Below are positions 29,801 to 37,692 of a DNA stretch of 59,986 bases, in pieces. Source of the DNA: Acidobacteriota bacterium (GTDB taxonomy: Bacteria > Acidobacteriota > Terriglobia > Bryobacterales > Bryobacteraceae); contig JAPKYZ010000079.1 of NCBI GenBank assembly GCA_026394055.1, forward strand, positions 1 through 59,986, written 5' to 3'. Every line of letters starts with the position of its first letter. Position 1 is the stretch's first letter. The notes under the pieces were generated by a model. It had not been told where the DNA came from and searched no databases. It worked only from the letters and a program-made list of their open reading frames with translations. The position numbers and the translations under genes were made by a program.

Positions 29801-31497
29801 GCACACGCGATTGCATTCGTGTCTGCCCGGTGAGTGAGCATTGCCAAATCGCTTCCTGGGACCTCCTGTCCAATCTCCATCTCCAGCTGTTCCAGCCGGG
29901 CTCGTGAGTTCGCCACCCTTTGTCTTTGCTCGCGCAGATTTTCTGCGGCGACTATTGACCATGCTTCACGAGCGATATCCCTCTTCAGCGTCGTTATCTC
30001 GCGCAACTTTGCATCCAAGTCGGGGAGCCCGCTCTGCAGTGCCGCTGCTCGCTGCCGGGCCATGGATTCCGCACCAATTCCCTTGCGTCGCAACAGCAGA
30101 TCAAAGGCCGAACGAACTGCCTCGGGATCTTGTGAACAGTTCTCCGAAACGAGCGACAGCAGACAACCTGTGCGATCTGCGACGTCTTCGAGATGGTCAA
30201 TTCGCTGGCGCTCAGATGTCAGCGAAAAAATCTGGTCGATTTCAAGTTCGTTGATGATTTCAGCTTCCCGCATTAGCCTTACGGCCTCAGCGCTTCGATC
30301 TGTCGCCGCGTACAGCATCGCAAGGTTGTGTAGGATTGCCGCGCGGTTCGCATGTTCGGCTCCAGATGCGAGAAGTTGGATTGCCAAAGCGCGCCGATAT
30401 AATCCCTCAGCCTCTGCATAGTCACCTTTCGTCTTCAGTGTTTGGGCGAGATTGTTTAGCGTGGAGGCAAGGGGCGGGTAGTTCTCGCCGAACGATTCCT
30501 CGATGGCAGCGACCCTTCGGAATAGCACTTCCGCAGTGTCGAGATCCCCACCGGACGCGAGTAAATGGGCCTCTTTGAGCAGAACGCTCACTGGGATGTC
30601 GGGCTGGCCGACCTGTACACGTATCCCTTGAGCCTGAGCCAGTAAGGTTTCGGCTTCTTTGCTTTTCCCCTTCTCCGTGTGGAGGGCGGCCAGCAATTCC
30701 ATCGTGACTGCCGCGCGCGGAGTTCTTCCAACTGACGCGAGCTGAATATCCAACGCCTCTCGGTACAACCGCTCAGCTTCGGCAAGATCTCCTACTGTCC
30801 TGTAGAGCGCTGCAACTTTGCAAAGCGTGTCGGCGAACAGCGGATGCATTCTCCCCATTCTGTCGTAGATGATTCGAAGCGCTTCCCGCAATAGCCGCAT
30901 CGCTTCCGCATGCTGGCCTTTGTTATGCAATACTGCCGCCAGATTGCCCAATCGCAGGCCATAGACAAAGTGATCTGTCCCATCGGTGCGTGCGGCGATA
31001 TCAACTGCTCGACGTAGAAGCACTTCCGCATCGGCAGTTTTCCCGGCCCTTCCATAGATCTGGGCAAGATTGCTGAGGCTGTCGGCAATTGCTGGGTCGT
31101 CCGCTGGCAGAACCCTCTCTAGAATCGCGACCGCCTCTTGCTGGAACGCCTCGGCCCGCGAATCATCTCCGCAATCGACGTGCAGCTCGGCGAGGTTGTT
31201 CAGGGTGCGGGCGTATAGCTCTCCGTCTTCCGTCGAAGTTGTCTTGTGGAAGGCAAGCAACTTTTCGTAAACCCCCTTAGCTTCCTCAAGATGGCCCAAC
31301 CACTTAAGTTCGACGGCCTGGTTGCCGAGACTTACGATTGTGAGCGGGTGCCAATCGCCAAGCCGCTTCTGAGCGAATTCAACAGTCCTGTTTGCTAGCG
31401 CAAGCGCCTCGGCGTGAGCACCCTTTTCATGAAGCTCCTTGACGCTCTTGTTCGCGGCCGCAATCTCGCTCCTTGCGTCATTCCTGTCGTCAAGCAT
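26812..31497 (-). CDS. TPR-CHAT protease with C-terminal beta-propeller
   Basis: This 1561-residue protein has kinesin-light-chain-like TPRs in residues about 10-420 (LNNLAELHVDCGDDSRAEAF, LSNLAQIYGRAGKTADAEVL and more) and a helical linker. A CHAT (caspase-HetF-associated) domain follows, with catalytic His865 in HVATHGFF and Cys951 in LSDCDTGLG. About 400 C-terminal residues form PD40/TolB-like repeats (FSPDSRRVAYS motifs). CHAT proteases are clan CD Cys peptidases; several act in phage defence or cell death, with the repeat domains as sensors. There is no signal peptide or membrane helix. GGAGG lies eight bases before the ATG. A small unknown ORF lies divergently at 31717. Both catalytic residues are intact, so activity is plausible; substrate unknown. 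Confidence 0.88.
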   Translation of the reverse strand: MLDDRNDARSEIAAANKSVKELHEKGAHAEALALANRTVEFAQKRLGDWHPLTIVSLGNQAVELKWLGHLEEAKGVYEKLLAFHKTTSTEDGELYARTLNNLAELHVDCGDDSRAEAFQQEAVAILERVLPADDPAIADSLSNLAQIYGRAGKTADAEVLLRRAVDIAARTDGTDHFVYGLRLGNLAAVLHNKGQHAEAMRLLREALRIIYDRMGRMHPLFADTLCKVAALYRTVGDLAEAERLYREALDIQLASVGRTPRAAVTMELLAALHTEKGKSKEAETLLAQAQGIRVQVGQPDIPVSVLLKEAHLLASGGDLDTAEVLFRRVAAIEESFGENYPPLASTLNNLAQTLKTKGDYAEAEGLYRRALAIQLLASGAEHANRAAILHNLAMLYAATDRSAEAVRLMREAEIINELEIDQIFSLTSERQRIDHLEDVADRTGCLLSLVSENCSQDPEAVRSAFDLLLRRKGIGAESMARQRAAALQSGLPDLDAKLREITTLKRDIAREAWSIVAAENLREQRQRVANSRARLEQLEMEIGQEVPGSDLAMLTHRADTNAIACALPKGSVLIEFAEFHSVDFKFRHSQTKSARGPAHYVAFTLPAGLPEHLQMFDLGERWPVDQLIAKYRRFLSEDNDSEAGVRPRMKQWPTGEPALKLGDNLRRLILDRLHPAICTSTRWLVAPVGDLTRLPFQTLPIGGDQYLTDAYNIGYLSAGRDVLRLRTLSRSNSNESVVIADPDFDLKLGENGARKDWKNSGRGLLALLRRAAARLSQTREEGERDSVPRSMGQSGTPDSVERGSPGAYSRDLRSGSFRFSRLPGTRVEGQRIGELLGVSPWFGAAALKGRLRECRQPRVLHVATHGFFLADQSDARIRPGATHTTTGDQVGFVQGPGMENPLIRSGFALAGANAALGGCSLSPSAENGIVTAAELAELNLSGTELITLSDCDTGLGELHAGEGVFGFRRACVAAGARTLVLSLWKLPDFSSAVLMVKFYENLRDGYGRCDGLLAAQDYVRGVTIDELRESWLTPEVIDQLAGGDEGEKTDLIEDYVDRPGDFRPFSHPRYWGAFICEGDHGPMTSAIETQEKPIRVPGAVWSMTVAQEMAPQNEVVQPTLRPPVFRLVEPTESFELPPHVNTDIGLVVAPDCRHVACGVRDGRGMHVELNGRSLPSHDSVFGVYLANEALAYGASRLGRRFVVFNEQEQGTWDDIGRSSPVVSPDSRRVAYSAQRGNGWYVVVDGGVVGGPYEGLAPGGILFSPDSRRFAYVIKHGPAWLAVVDGREGEAFPSIAVRSLTFSPDSNKLAYVAFVRGKWLGNSFRGNVAPVVNGAIQRIWDLDEVSGQSGLAGELCFSPDSTRLAYSGVQRGKSFVVVDETVFGEYDAVTSGWRTRADGKPLMYHWERHSTIVFSPNSKKVAYTARRGGESFAAVIGGEERRFRHESILNRPPLFSPDSERFAYGVEQYLEQGVAIDGTVRWAHSGLPPAPWSFSPDSSILAYISWDGKSSTQCLSLSGQPLDLPGGLLANSSVVWDGCDRLHFIASDGQRVWVQHVSSGAD

Positions 31498-31716
31498 TAC
31501 AGAACTCCTCCGCGCCGAAGGGGGCTCCGATTTCCAATCAGGATTGTTCGGAGATAACCACGTAAGTTAGGATACTGCGATTCGCTGAGGTGAGGCTCGC
31601 CCGAGTTTTGACCAGATGTGCCCACCGGGCTAAAATCATTGATGACCATCGCTGGTAGAATGGGCACCGGTGAGGCGTCAGGTCTGGCAATTGTGCCACT
31701 CACATGGAGTTGAATC

Positions 31717-32157
31717 ATGAACTTGTCCGCTCTCGTCCCCGATGAGCACTCTCGATATGAATTCAAGGAGCTGTTGATCGGAATATTGAGGCATGTCGCT
31801 CCTGACGAGGCCCCAAGCTTCGAGGCGATGAAGGAGGTCTCAGACCCTGAGACCGTCAAGAGGGCATTGAGACGAGGAAGAACGCGGAGCATTCCGGGCG
31901 GGATTGAAATGGGCGTTGTTGGCCTTCATCTGGTTACCGGAACCCTGGCTCTGGTCGAGGGTTATCGAGTGTGGAAGGATCGAAAAGATCGAGTGGAGAT
32001 GGAGAACGACATCCGGCAAGCTTGGCAGCAAGCCCTGGTCCATGCCGGAATGACACCGGAACTGGCGAGACTGATACCTGTGAAATTCACTCCCGACATG
32101 ATCCGGTTCATAACCAAGGTGTTGTTGGACAAACCGGGAGACAACGGCGTCCGATAA
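31717..32157 (+). CDS. Hypothetical protein divergent from the TPR-CHAT gene
   Basis: A 146-residue protein with an N-terminal region VPDEHSRYEFKELLIGIL, a hydrophobic middle segment (GGIEMGVVGLHLVTGTLALVEGY, about residues 68-90) that could cross a membrane, and a charged end. The layout is reminiscent of small effector-associated components found near CHAT or trypsin genes, but I cannot assign it. GGAG lies eight bases before the ATG. It shares a 219-base divergent region with the CHAT gene, suggesting joint control. Confidence 0.6.
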   Translation: MNLSALVPDEHSRYEFKELLIGILRHVAPDEAPSFEAMKEVSDPETVKRALRRGRTRSIPGGIEMGVVGLHLVTGTLALVEGYRVWKDRKDRVEMENDIRQAWQQALVHAGMTPELARLIPVKFTPDMIRFITKVLLDKPGDNGVR

Positions 32158-32190
32158 CGACGCCGGAGCGGCAGTCCGTCCGAAGAGCCA

Positions 32191-33462
32191 TCATCTTGTA
32201 CGCAGAGCTTGGACGAAGCTGATCCCATTGCGCTGCTCAATCAACTCTACGCTGAGGCGTCTGTCCCCATTGGCTCGTATCAGCGAAACAACCGAACTGG
32301 GCCGCAACAGACCACTATTTCGAAGGCCTTCAATTGCCTGATTGTGTGGGATGATGTGCACTTTGGCGTCCGTTCCTTCGAGCAGCATCTGGACCTTGCC
32401 AGTGGCGTCGTCAAGGAGATGGCCGAGGACGCGGCCCTCCAGGTGGCGGATGCGCGAGGGTGGCGTGAACTGTATTGGCAGGCGCGGATCGGAGACCAGG
32501 GCGGCGCAGCTGGCGAGCATCTTTTGGCGGTCGGTGGACTGCTTCATGGCGCGGAGGACGGACTCGAAGTCCTTACGGACGGCCCACTCATTGCCTTGCA
32601 TAGGTTCGGCTAGTCCCATGGACTGGAGAACCTGGAGGCGGCGGGGTAGGAACTGGTCGGTCGGCGGGACGGCGGCGACGAAGTGATCGGCGCTGTCGGC
32701 GTGATCGTTGGCCGGAGTGTTCTGGCGGCGGAGCGGGATATCGAGCGTTGTGAAGCGGGGCTGATCGACTTCGCGGTTGGCGGACTCGGCGCGGTCAGCG
32801 GCGGTGCGGTAGCCGAGTTGGTTGGTGCAAAGCTCCTCGGCTTGCTTGCGAATCCCGGACCTGATGTAGTCCGGGTTGAGGCGGAGTTCGTGTCCGGCGG
32901 CGACGCCTCGGAGAAGCACGTGGACGTGCGGATGCTCCGTGTTGAAGTGCGCAACTGCTGCCCATTCGAGCGGATGGCCGAGGTCGGATTCCATGCGGGC
33001 CATCAGTTGCCGGGTGAGTTGCTTGAGGTCCACACGCTCGCCGAACTCCGGGGAGATGATCAGCTTGAACATGCGCGGATCACCGGCGGATTGCCATGAG
33101 CCCGCCGTTCTGACGAGCTCGGTATCGTCGGACTGCCTGTCGAAGCCAGGCTTCGGCGTGCCGTCCACTTCGGTGGCGCTGTCGCGGACGACGTAGCGGC
33201 CGTGGGCAGCCCACTGGCCTCGCGTCTGGTTCGGCGAGTAGGTCACTCGGACCGCGCAACGCTGGGTCCAGTTGGGGGTGGCAGCGCGGTGCCGGGCTTT
33301 CCCGTTTCCGCGACTTGCCGCCGCCGTGACCGTCTTCGTTGTGGACTGGAGGAGTTGCAGAACGCGTCGCAAGGCCGCTGGCCAGGCGCGGGCGTTGTCG
33401 TTACCTTGTTTGGGTGCTCGCGGGCGGATTCGGATTGGGCGCTCGTGTTCAACTGTCGACAC
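32191..33462 (-). CDS. DUF3363-type VirD2-like relaxase
   Basis: This 423-residue protein has a basic N-terminus and the HUH relaxase motif AHFNTEHPHVHVLLRG (His172, His179, His181), preceded by FKLIISPEFGERVDLKQLTR. Candidate catalytic tyrosines are Tyr75 and Tyr90 (RYVVRD). It would nick oriT and lead the strand into the channel. It is shorter than many DUF3363 relaxases (500-700 residues) but the catalytic part is complete. GTG start with GGAG upstream, overlapping the RHH gene by 14 bases, a mobC/relaxase-like arrangement. Confidence 0.88.
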   Translation of the reverse strand: MSTVEHERPIRIRPRAPKQGNDNARAWPAALRRVLQLLQSTTKTVTAAASRGNGKARHRAATPNWTQRCAVRVTYSPNQTRGQWAAHGRYVVRDSATEVDGTPKPGFDRQSDDTELVRTAGSWQSAGDPRMFKLIISPEFGERVDLKQLTRQLMARMESDLGHPLEWAAVAHFNTEHPHVHVLLRGVAAGHELRLNPDYIRSGIRKQAEELCTNQLGYRTAADRAESANREVDQPRFTTLDIPLRRQNTPANDHADSADHFVAAVPPTDQFLPRRLQVLQSMGLAEPMQGNEWAVRKDFESVLRAMKQSTDRQKMLASCAALVSDPRLPIQFTPPSRIRHLEGRVLGHLLDDATGKVQMLLEGTDAKVHIIPHNQAIEGLRNSGLLRPSSVVSLIRANGDRRLSVELIEQRNGISFVQALRTR

Positions 33463-33859
33463 GGCTCAACTCCTTCAGCGCTCCTTTGGCGTCGCCCGCC
33501 ATCCCCTGGGCGACGGAGATCAGGAACTTCTCATAGCGGCGCTTGGCGCGGGCCTTGGCTTGGTCCACCATTTCGTTCGGCGGCTCGGGGACGCAGGTCA
33601 GGAAGACTTTGGCGAAAGCATCCACTAGGGCGAAGGTCGCGAGCTGTGCGGTGTGGACGGCACGGACTTCCTTGGCGAGCCGGTTCACAGTGGCGGCGAT
33701 GCGCTCCTCCACCTGGTTGACGGCGGAATCGCCCTGCCGCAGTTCGCTCTGGATGGCGTGGCGGACGAAGGCGCTGGGGGAATCAAAGCCGCGCTTGCTG
33801 GCTTCGGCCTGAAGTTGCTTCGACAAGTCGTCGGGAACTCGGATCGCGATCTTGGGCAT
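33449..33859 (-). CDS. Ribbon-helix-helix relaxosome accessory protein
   Basis: The 136-residue protein begins MPKIAIRVPDDLSKQLQAEA followed by SPSAFVRHAIQSELRQ, a typical RHH domain (about residues 1-45), then a helical region. RHH proteins next to relaxases (TraJ/MobC/NikA-like) bind oriT and recruit the relaxase; many also repress their own promoter. The ATG at 33859 is preceded by AAAGGGTGG. The gene is headed by one of the five shared operator sites, so this protein is one candidate for the common repressor. Confidence 0.8.
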   Translation of the reverse strand: MPKIAIRVPDDLSKQLQAEASKRGFDSPSAFVRHAIQSELRQGDSAVNQVEERIAATVNRLAKEVRAVHTAQLATFALVDAFAKVFLTCVPEPPNEMVDQAKARAKRRYEKFLISVAQGMAGDAKGALKELSRVDS

Positions 33860-33895
33860 GGAAACCACCCTTTTCTCGCGTCGGACGCTGGTCCG

Positions 33896-33947
33896 ACACC
33901 GTACGGTGTACGTACCACAGTGTAAGCTGTTCTCGCGATAAATACAA
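33896..33947 (-). promoter_or_regulatory. Promoter plus shared operator of the RHH/relaxase operon
   Basis: On the minus strand TTGTAT (33947-33942), a 17-base spacer and TACACT (33924-33919) precede the palindrome ACACCGTACGGTGT (33909-33896). This is the TA-spaced form of the shared operator. Confidence 0.7.
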
Positions 33948-33991
33948 GAGCCAATCTGAGCCCCCCATCGTCCGACACTCCCTTTATGTTC

Positions 33992-34035
33992 CACTACCAC
34001 CTCTTCGGGTTGACACTACCACCTCTTCGGGTTGA
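33992..34035. repeat. Perfect tandem 22-bp repeat in the putative oriT
   Basis: Units 33992-34013 and 34014-34035 are identical, starting CACTACCACC and ending CGGGTTGA. Two-turn repeats next to a nick region are typical binding sites for relaxosome proteins. Confidence 0.9.
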
Positions 34036-34054
34036 AGCTGCTTCTCTGCCTATC

Positions 34055-34090
34055 TGCGGAAGATTGCGGAACTCTGCGGATGCCTGCGGA
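34055..34090. repeat. Four TGCGGA boxes at 10-bp spacing
   Basis: TGCGGA occurs at 34055-34060, 34065-34070, 34075-34080 and 34085-34090, one per helical turn, with two more copies at 34107 and 34138. Such phasing suits wrapping or bending by TraK, whose gene follows. Confidence 0.85.
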
Positions 34091-34129
34091 ACGTGGGCTG
34101 CTCCAATGCGGATCTTCGCGACGGAACCA

Positions 34130-34176
34130 TTGATTTCTGCGGATAACGGGCGTATTCTGACACCGTACGGTGTTCA
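34130..34176 (+). promoter_or_regulatory. Promoter plus shared operator of traKLM
   Basis: TTGATT (34130-34135), a 17-base spacer and TATTCT (34153-34158) are followed by CACCGTACGGTGTTCAC (34161-34177 region), a palindrome of the TA-spaced type lying about at the transcription start. Confidence 0.7.
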
Positions 34177-34181
34177 CTGCC

Positions 34182-34559
34182 ATGAATGATGATGGACTCC
34201 CGAACCTCAACCAACTGCTTGCCGAGCGGCCCAAGACCAAAATGGGGCAAGTGAAAGCTGCGTGGCCCTACATCCGGCGTGCTCTGGATACGGGACACAA
34301 GCTGAAGGCGATTTGGGAGCGGTTGCGGGCGGATGGCGTGGAGATTCACTATAACCGCTTGTCCGAGTGCGTGAAGCGGCTGGAACGGAGCGGGTTTGAT
34401 TCGCGGCCAGTGATTGCCACCGCGCCGCGCCCTTCGCCAAGGGCCGGGGAAAAGCGGACTCCATCGAAGGACGATCCGGCGGCCAATCTACGGGAACGCC
34501 TGGACCGCCCGAGTGGATTTGCCTTCGGCGGCACTGGCAACAAGGACGACTTGATTTGA
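34182..34559 (+). CDS. traK: TraK-like oriT-binding protein
   Basis: This 125-residue protein contains AAWPYIRRALDTGHKLKAIWERLR followed by YNRLSECVKRL, matching the helical core of IncP TraK, which binds and wraps DNA next to the nick site. The C-terminal half is basic and Pro-rich. The ATG at 34182 lies after the operator; the in-frame GTG at 34170 would lie inside it. TraL and TraM genes follow as in RP4. Confidence 0.8.
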   Translation: MNDDGLPNLNQLLAERPKTKMGQVKAAWPYIRRALDTGHKLKAIWERLRADGVEIHYNRLSECVKRLERSGFDSRPVIATAPRPSPRAGEKRTPSKDDPAANLRERLDRPSGFAFGGTGNKDDLI

Positions 34560-34569
34560 AGGGGGTTCC

Positions 34570-35295
34570 ATGGGGAATACGGTTCATTTGTCGCTCCAGG
34601 GTAAGGGCGGCGTGGGAAAGAGTCTGGTGTCGGCGGTGCTGGCCCAATACCTGAAGCAGAAGGGTGAAGATGTTCGCTGCATTGACACGGACCCGGTCAA
34701 TCAGACCTTCAGCCAGTACGCGACGCTGGGTGCGTCTCATCTGAAGCTGCTCGATCAGGGACGGATTGATCCGCGAGCGTTCGATCAATTGATGGATCGG
34801 CTGCTGACCGAGGATGGCGTTTTCGTCGTGGACAACGGCGCGAGCACGTTCGTTCCCCTTTGGCATTACATTCTGGAGAACAACGTGCCGGGCATGCTGC
34901 GTGATGCTGGCCGGCGTTTGTATGTTCACTCGGTCGTCACCGGTGGACAGGCGCTGGTGGATACGTTGACGGGCTTCCGGGAATTGGCCCATACGACGCC
35001 TGATCGCAATGTGATCGTGTGGGTGAACGAGTACTTCGGGCAAGTGCAGGAGAGCGGGAAGCGCTTTGTGGAAATGAAGGTCTATCGCGAGAACGAAGCG
35101 AAGGTCGCCGGTACCGTGGCGATTCAAAAGCGCAGCGTGGATACCTTCGGGCGCGACATGGAAGAGATGCTTCGCCGGAAGTTGACGTTCGCGGAAGCCA
35201 TCGACAGCCCAGAGTTCTCAATCATGGCGCGGCAGAGGCTGAAGACGGTCCGCGCCGATCTCTTCGAGCAACTGGATCAGGTGGGGATCGTGTGA
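34570..35295 (+). CDS. traL: TraL-like ParA-family ATPase
   Basis: This 241-residue protein has a deviant Walker A GKGGVGKS at 11-18 and follows IncP TraL closely: CIDTDPVNQTFSQY, VVDNGASTFVPLWHYI, VVTGGQALVDTL, TFGRDMEEMLRRKLTFAEA and ARQRLKTVRADLFEQLD. TraL is a conserved transfer accessory ATPase; its exact role is not settled. The stop overlaps the traM start (TGATG). Confidence 0.9.
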   Translation: MGNTVHLSLQGKGGVGKSLVSAVLAQYLKQKGEDVRCIDTDPVNQTFSQYATLGASHLKLLDQGRIDPRAFDQLMDRLLTEDGVFVVDNGASTFVPLWHYILENNVPGMLRDAGRRLYVHSVVTGGQALVDTLTGFRELAHTTPDRNVIVWVNEYFGQVQESGKRFVEMKVYRENEAKVAGTVAIQKRSVDTFGRDMEEMLRRKLTFAEAIDSPEFSIMARQRLKTVRADLFEQLDQVGIV

Positions 35296-35726
35296 TGGAT
35301 GTGGACGTCAAGAAGATCGTGGGTGAGGTCGCGGCTCGGCATGGTGTGTTGATCGACGACAACGATCCTCTTATGGTGGCTTTGACGGCGAATGGCCTAG
35401 TGTTGGAGTCGCTCGCTCGGGAACTGTTGACGGAATCGCGGGCCGTCGTTGAGAAGCTGGAATCGGCGCGCTTTGCGTTGCCGGAAGAAGCCAGGGCGGC
35501 GCTAGCTCAGGCGGCTGATTCGGCGTCGGTGAGATCGGCGGAAACGGTGCGACAGGGGTTGTCGTCGGATATCGAGGGAGCAAGCCTCAAGGCGCGCGCC
35601 ATTGTAGATTCTGTGTACCGAGCACGGTCACGGGCGGGAATGTGGATGTGGATCACCGTTGGCATGTTGTGGGCGACGGTGGTGTTTGCTGCAGGGTTCG
35701 TCACCGGGCGCTGGGGCTTCCGGTAG
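35295..35726 (+). CDS. traM: TraM-like conjugal transfer protein
   Basis: This 143-residue protein starts VDVKKIVGEVAARHGVLIDDNDPLMVALTANGLVLES, the IncP TraM pattern, then has a helical, coiled-coil-like middle and one C-terminal membrane segment (MWMWITVGMLWATVVFAAGFVTG). It is translationally coupled to traL. The order traK-traL-traM equals the RP4 Tra1 core. Confidence 0.85.
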   Translation: MDVDVKKIVGEVAARHGVLIDDNDPLMVALTANGLVLESLARELLTESRAVVEKLESARFALPEEARAALAQAADSASVRSAETVRQGLSSDIEGASLKARAIVDSVYRARSRAGMWMWITVGMLWATVVFAAGFVTGRWGFR

Positions 35727-35750
35727 ACGATATGCGAATTGGAGGTCGTT

Positions 35751-35954
35751 ATGCGAGGACTGACGGATTTCCTGATCACGGTTCATGTGATGAAGGGGTT
35801 GGTGGGCCGAGGTCCGGCGCTCTTTGGGTGCCTCGTCATGCTCGCGATTCCGGTGGTGCTGCTGGCCGTCTTGATCGATCAGTTGTATCCCGGAGGCTTC
35901 TGGACATTCGCCTGGAAAGTGATGGTGACGATTCTCAAGGGATTCCACTTGTGA
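35751..35954 (+). CDS. Small membrane protein
   Basis: A 67-residue protein with one or two hydrophobic helices (PALFGCLVMLAIPVVLLAVLID). GGAGGT lies five bases before the ATG. Follows traM by 24 bases and overlaps the next start by GTGA, so it belongs to the traKLM operon. Function unknown. Confidence 0.65.
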   Translation: MRGLTDFLITVHVMKGLVGRGPALFGCLVMLAIPVVLLAVLIDQLYPGGFWTFAWKVMVTILKGFHL

Positions 35955-36817
35955 ACATCATGCCATACTCCCTTCCGAACGCACAACGAACCTCACAATG
36001 GTACTATGTGCATGTGGAAGAGAAGGCAGTCAGCCTCGCCGCTTTTGTGGACTCGCTTCAAGAGCGGGGCCGGTACACCTTCTCACGCGATGAAGCACTG
36101 TCGGCTCTTGGTTCCACTCCTATCGCGTTGAAGCGGGCGGCGGAGCGGCTGAAAGCAAAGAGGCGGCTGGCAACTCCTCGCCGGGGCTTCTATACCATTG
36201 TGCCTCTGGAGTACCGGCAGTCAGGTTCGCCGCCCGCCGCCTCGTTCATCGATCAGTTGATGCAGTTCCATGGCACTCCTTACTACGTCGGTCTCCTGTC
36301 GGCGGCGGAGATCCACGGGGCGGCGCATCAGAGACCACAGGAGTTCCAGGTGTTTGCCGGTGAACAATTGCGGCCTGTTGTCGTCGGACGCAATCGGATT
36401 CGTTTCTTCCTGAAGAAGGATCTCGCCGATACTCCGGTGGAACTGGTGAAGACCACCAGCGGCCGGATGCGCGTTTCGACTCCAGAAGCGACCGCGCTGG
36501 ATCTGGTTCGCTTCTATGACCGCGTTGGCCATCTGAGCCATGTCGCAACTGTCTTGGGAGAATTGGCGGAGAAGATCGACGCCAGCAAACTCGTCGTAGC
36601 GGCGGCGGCCGAGGGCGAATCGGCTGTTGCGCAACGGCTGGGGTATCTGTTGGAACGAATGGGAGCGGATAAAGCTGCGGCCAAGCTGTTCAAGTGGGTG
36701 GACCGGCGCTCACCCAAGCCGGTTCTGCTGGCTCCCGACAAACCGGGAAAGGAGATCGCGCGCGATGCCCGCTGGCGGGTGATCGTGAATTTGGAATTGG
36801 AGCCGGACCAGCCATGA
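35951..36817 (+). CDS. abiEi: AbiEi-type antitoxin
   Basis: The 288-residue protein has an N-terminal winged-helix region (RGRYTFSRDEALSALGSTPIALKRAAERLKAKRRLATPRRGFYTIVP) and the AbiEi core YYVGLLSAAEIHGAAHQRPQEFQVF, TPEATALDLVRFYDRVG. AbiEi represses the operon and counters the nucleotidyltransferase AbiEii (type IV toxin-antitoxin, abortive infection). The GTG at 35951 is coupled to the previous stop; ATG at 35960 is an alternative. Located in the transfer region, it probably stabilises the element. Confidence 0.88.
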   Translation: MNIMPYSLPNAQRTSQWYYVHVEEKAVSLAAFVDSLQERGRYTFSRDEALSALGSTPIALKRAAERLKAKRRLATPRRGFYTIVPLEYRQSGSPPAASFIDQLMQFHGTPYYVGLLSAAEIHGAAHQRPQEFQVFAGEQLRPVVVGRNRIRFFLKKDLADTPVELVKTTSGRMRVSTPEATALDLVRFYDRVGHLSHVATVLGELAEKIDASKLVVAAAAEGESAVAQRLGYLLERMGADKAAAKLFKWVDRRSPKPVLLAPDKPGKEIARDARWRVIVNLELEPDQP

Positions 36818-36827
36818 TGGGTGGGGC

Positions 36828-37666
36828 ATGATTGAGCGGGACTTCATCGTCGCCTGGCGGCAGAACGCGCCCTGGCCCACGGATGCACAGGTGGAGCAGG
36901 ATTTGGTGTTGTCGCGGGCGCTCGTCGAAATCTTCAATCACCCGCTGTTGAGTCGCGAGCTTGCGTTTCGCGGAGGCACGGCGCTGCATAAGTTGTTCCT
37001 GCCTAAACCGGCCCGATATTCAGAAGACATCGACCTTGTACAGGTGTCCGAAGGACCAATTGGCCCGGTGATGACTGCCCTGCGTGACACGCTCGATCCC
37101 TGGCTGGGTAAACCGAAACGGACACAAGGCGAAGGCCGGATGACCTTCATCTACCGGTTCGCATCCGAGTTGCCGCCTGTTGTTCCGCTGCGCCTGAAGA
37201 TCGAGGTCAATACCCGCGAGCACTTCACCGTTTTCGGGCACGAGATGAGAACCCACCGAGTGGAGAGTGGCTGGTTTCGGGGCATCGCGGAAGTGCGTTC
37301 CTATCGGTTGGAAGAGTTGCTCGGGACCAAGCTCAGGGCCCTTTACCAGCGTAAGAAAGGCAGGGATCTCTTCGACCTTGGCGTCACCTTGGAAGACGAC
37401 GCGCTCGATACCCTCGGGGCGATACCGGAGCGCTCGTTGTTTGTTTCGAGGAGTACATGACTCGCGGCGGCCATGCGGTTTCGCGGGCGCAGTTTGAAGA
37501 GAATCTTCTGAGCAAGCTTGCCATGCCTGAATTTGCTTCGGATCTGCCGTTGATCCTCTCAGGAGAGGCCCTGAATGGATTCGACGCGAAGCGGGCCGGG
37601 GAGTTGGTCCTGCAACGGTTGGTTGCGAGACTGAAGGGCGAGCCCTGGCAGGGAACAAAGCTCTGA
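36828..37666 (+). pseudogene. abiEii: AbiEii-type nucleotidyltransferase toxin, frameshifted near the 3' end
   Basis: Frame one (36828-37460) holds the DUF1814 motifs FRGGTALHKLFLPKPARYSEDIDLV (GG and S-x-D-x-D), the RLEELLGTKLRALYQRKKGRDLFDLG helix and stops after an abnormal tail, LFVSRST. The next frame back by one base reads FEEYMTRGGHAVSRAQFEENL and runs to 37666, the normal AbiEii end. One base has been lost or gained around 37430-37455. The catalytic part is intact, so partial function is possible; the protein may be inactive, or the shift may be an assembly error. Confidence 0.75.
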
Positions 37667-37692
37667 CCATCTCAATTGTCTTGTGCGGGAAG

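Larger units (their letters stand above)
33860..34181. other. oriT: Putative origin of transfer (oriT) region
   Basis: The region lies between the divergent RHH/relaxase and traK-traL-traM operons, exactly where oriT sits in RP4 (between traJ and traK). It contains an inverted repeat GTCGGAC (33880-33886) and GTCCGAC (33891-33897), a perfect 22-bp tandem repeat, four TGCGGA boxes with 10-bp phasing and two promoters with operators. A nick sequence is not certain; CTATCTGC near 34050-34057 only loosely resembles the IncP nic consensus. Confidence 0.6.

Noticed and set aside
34045..34060. IncP-like nic site CTATCTGC
   Set aside because: It lacks one base of the known CTATCCTGC core and overlaps the TGCGGA array, so I do not call a nick position.
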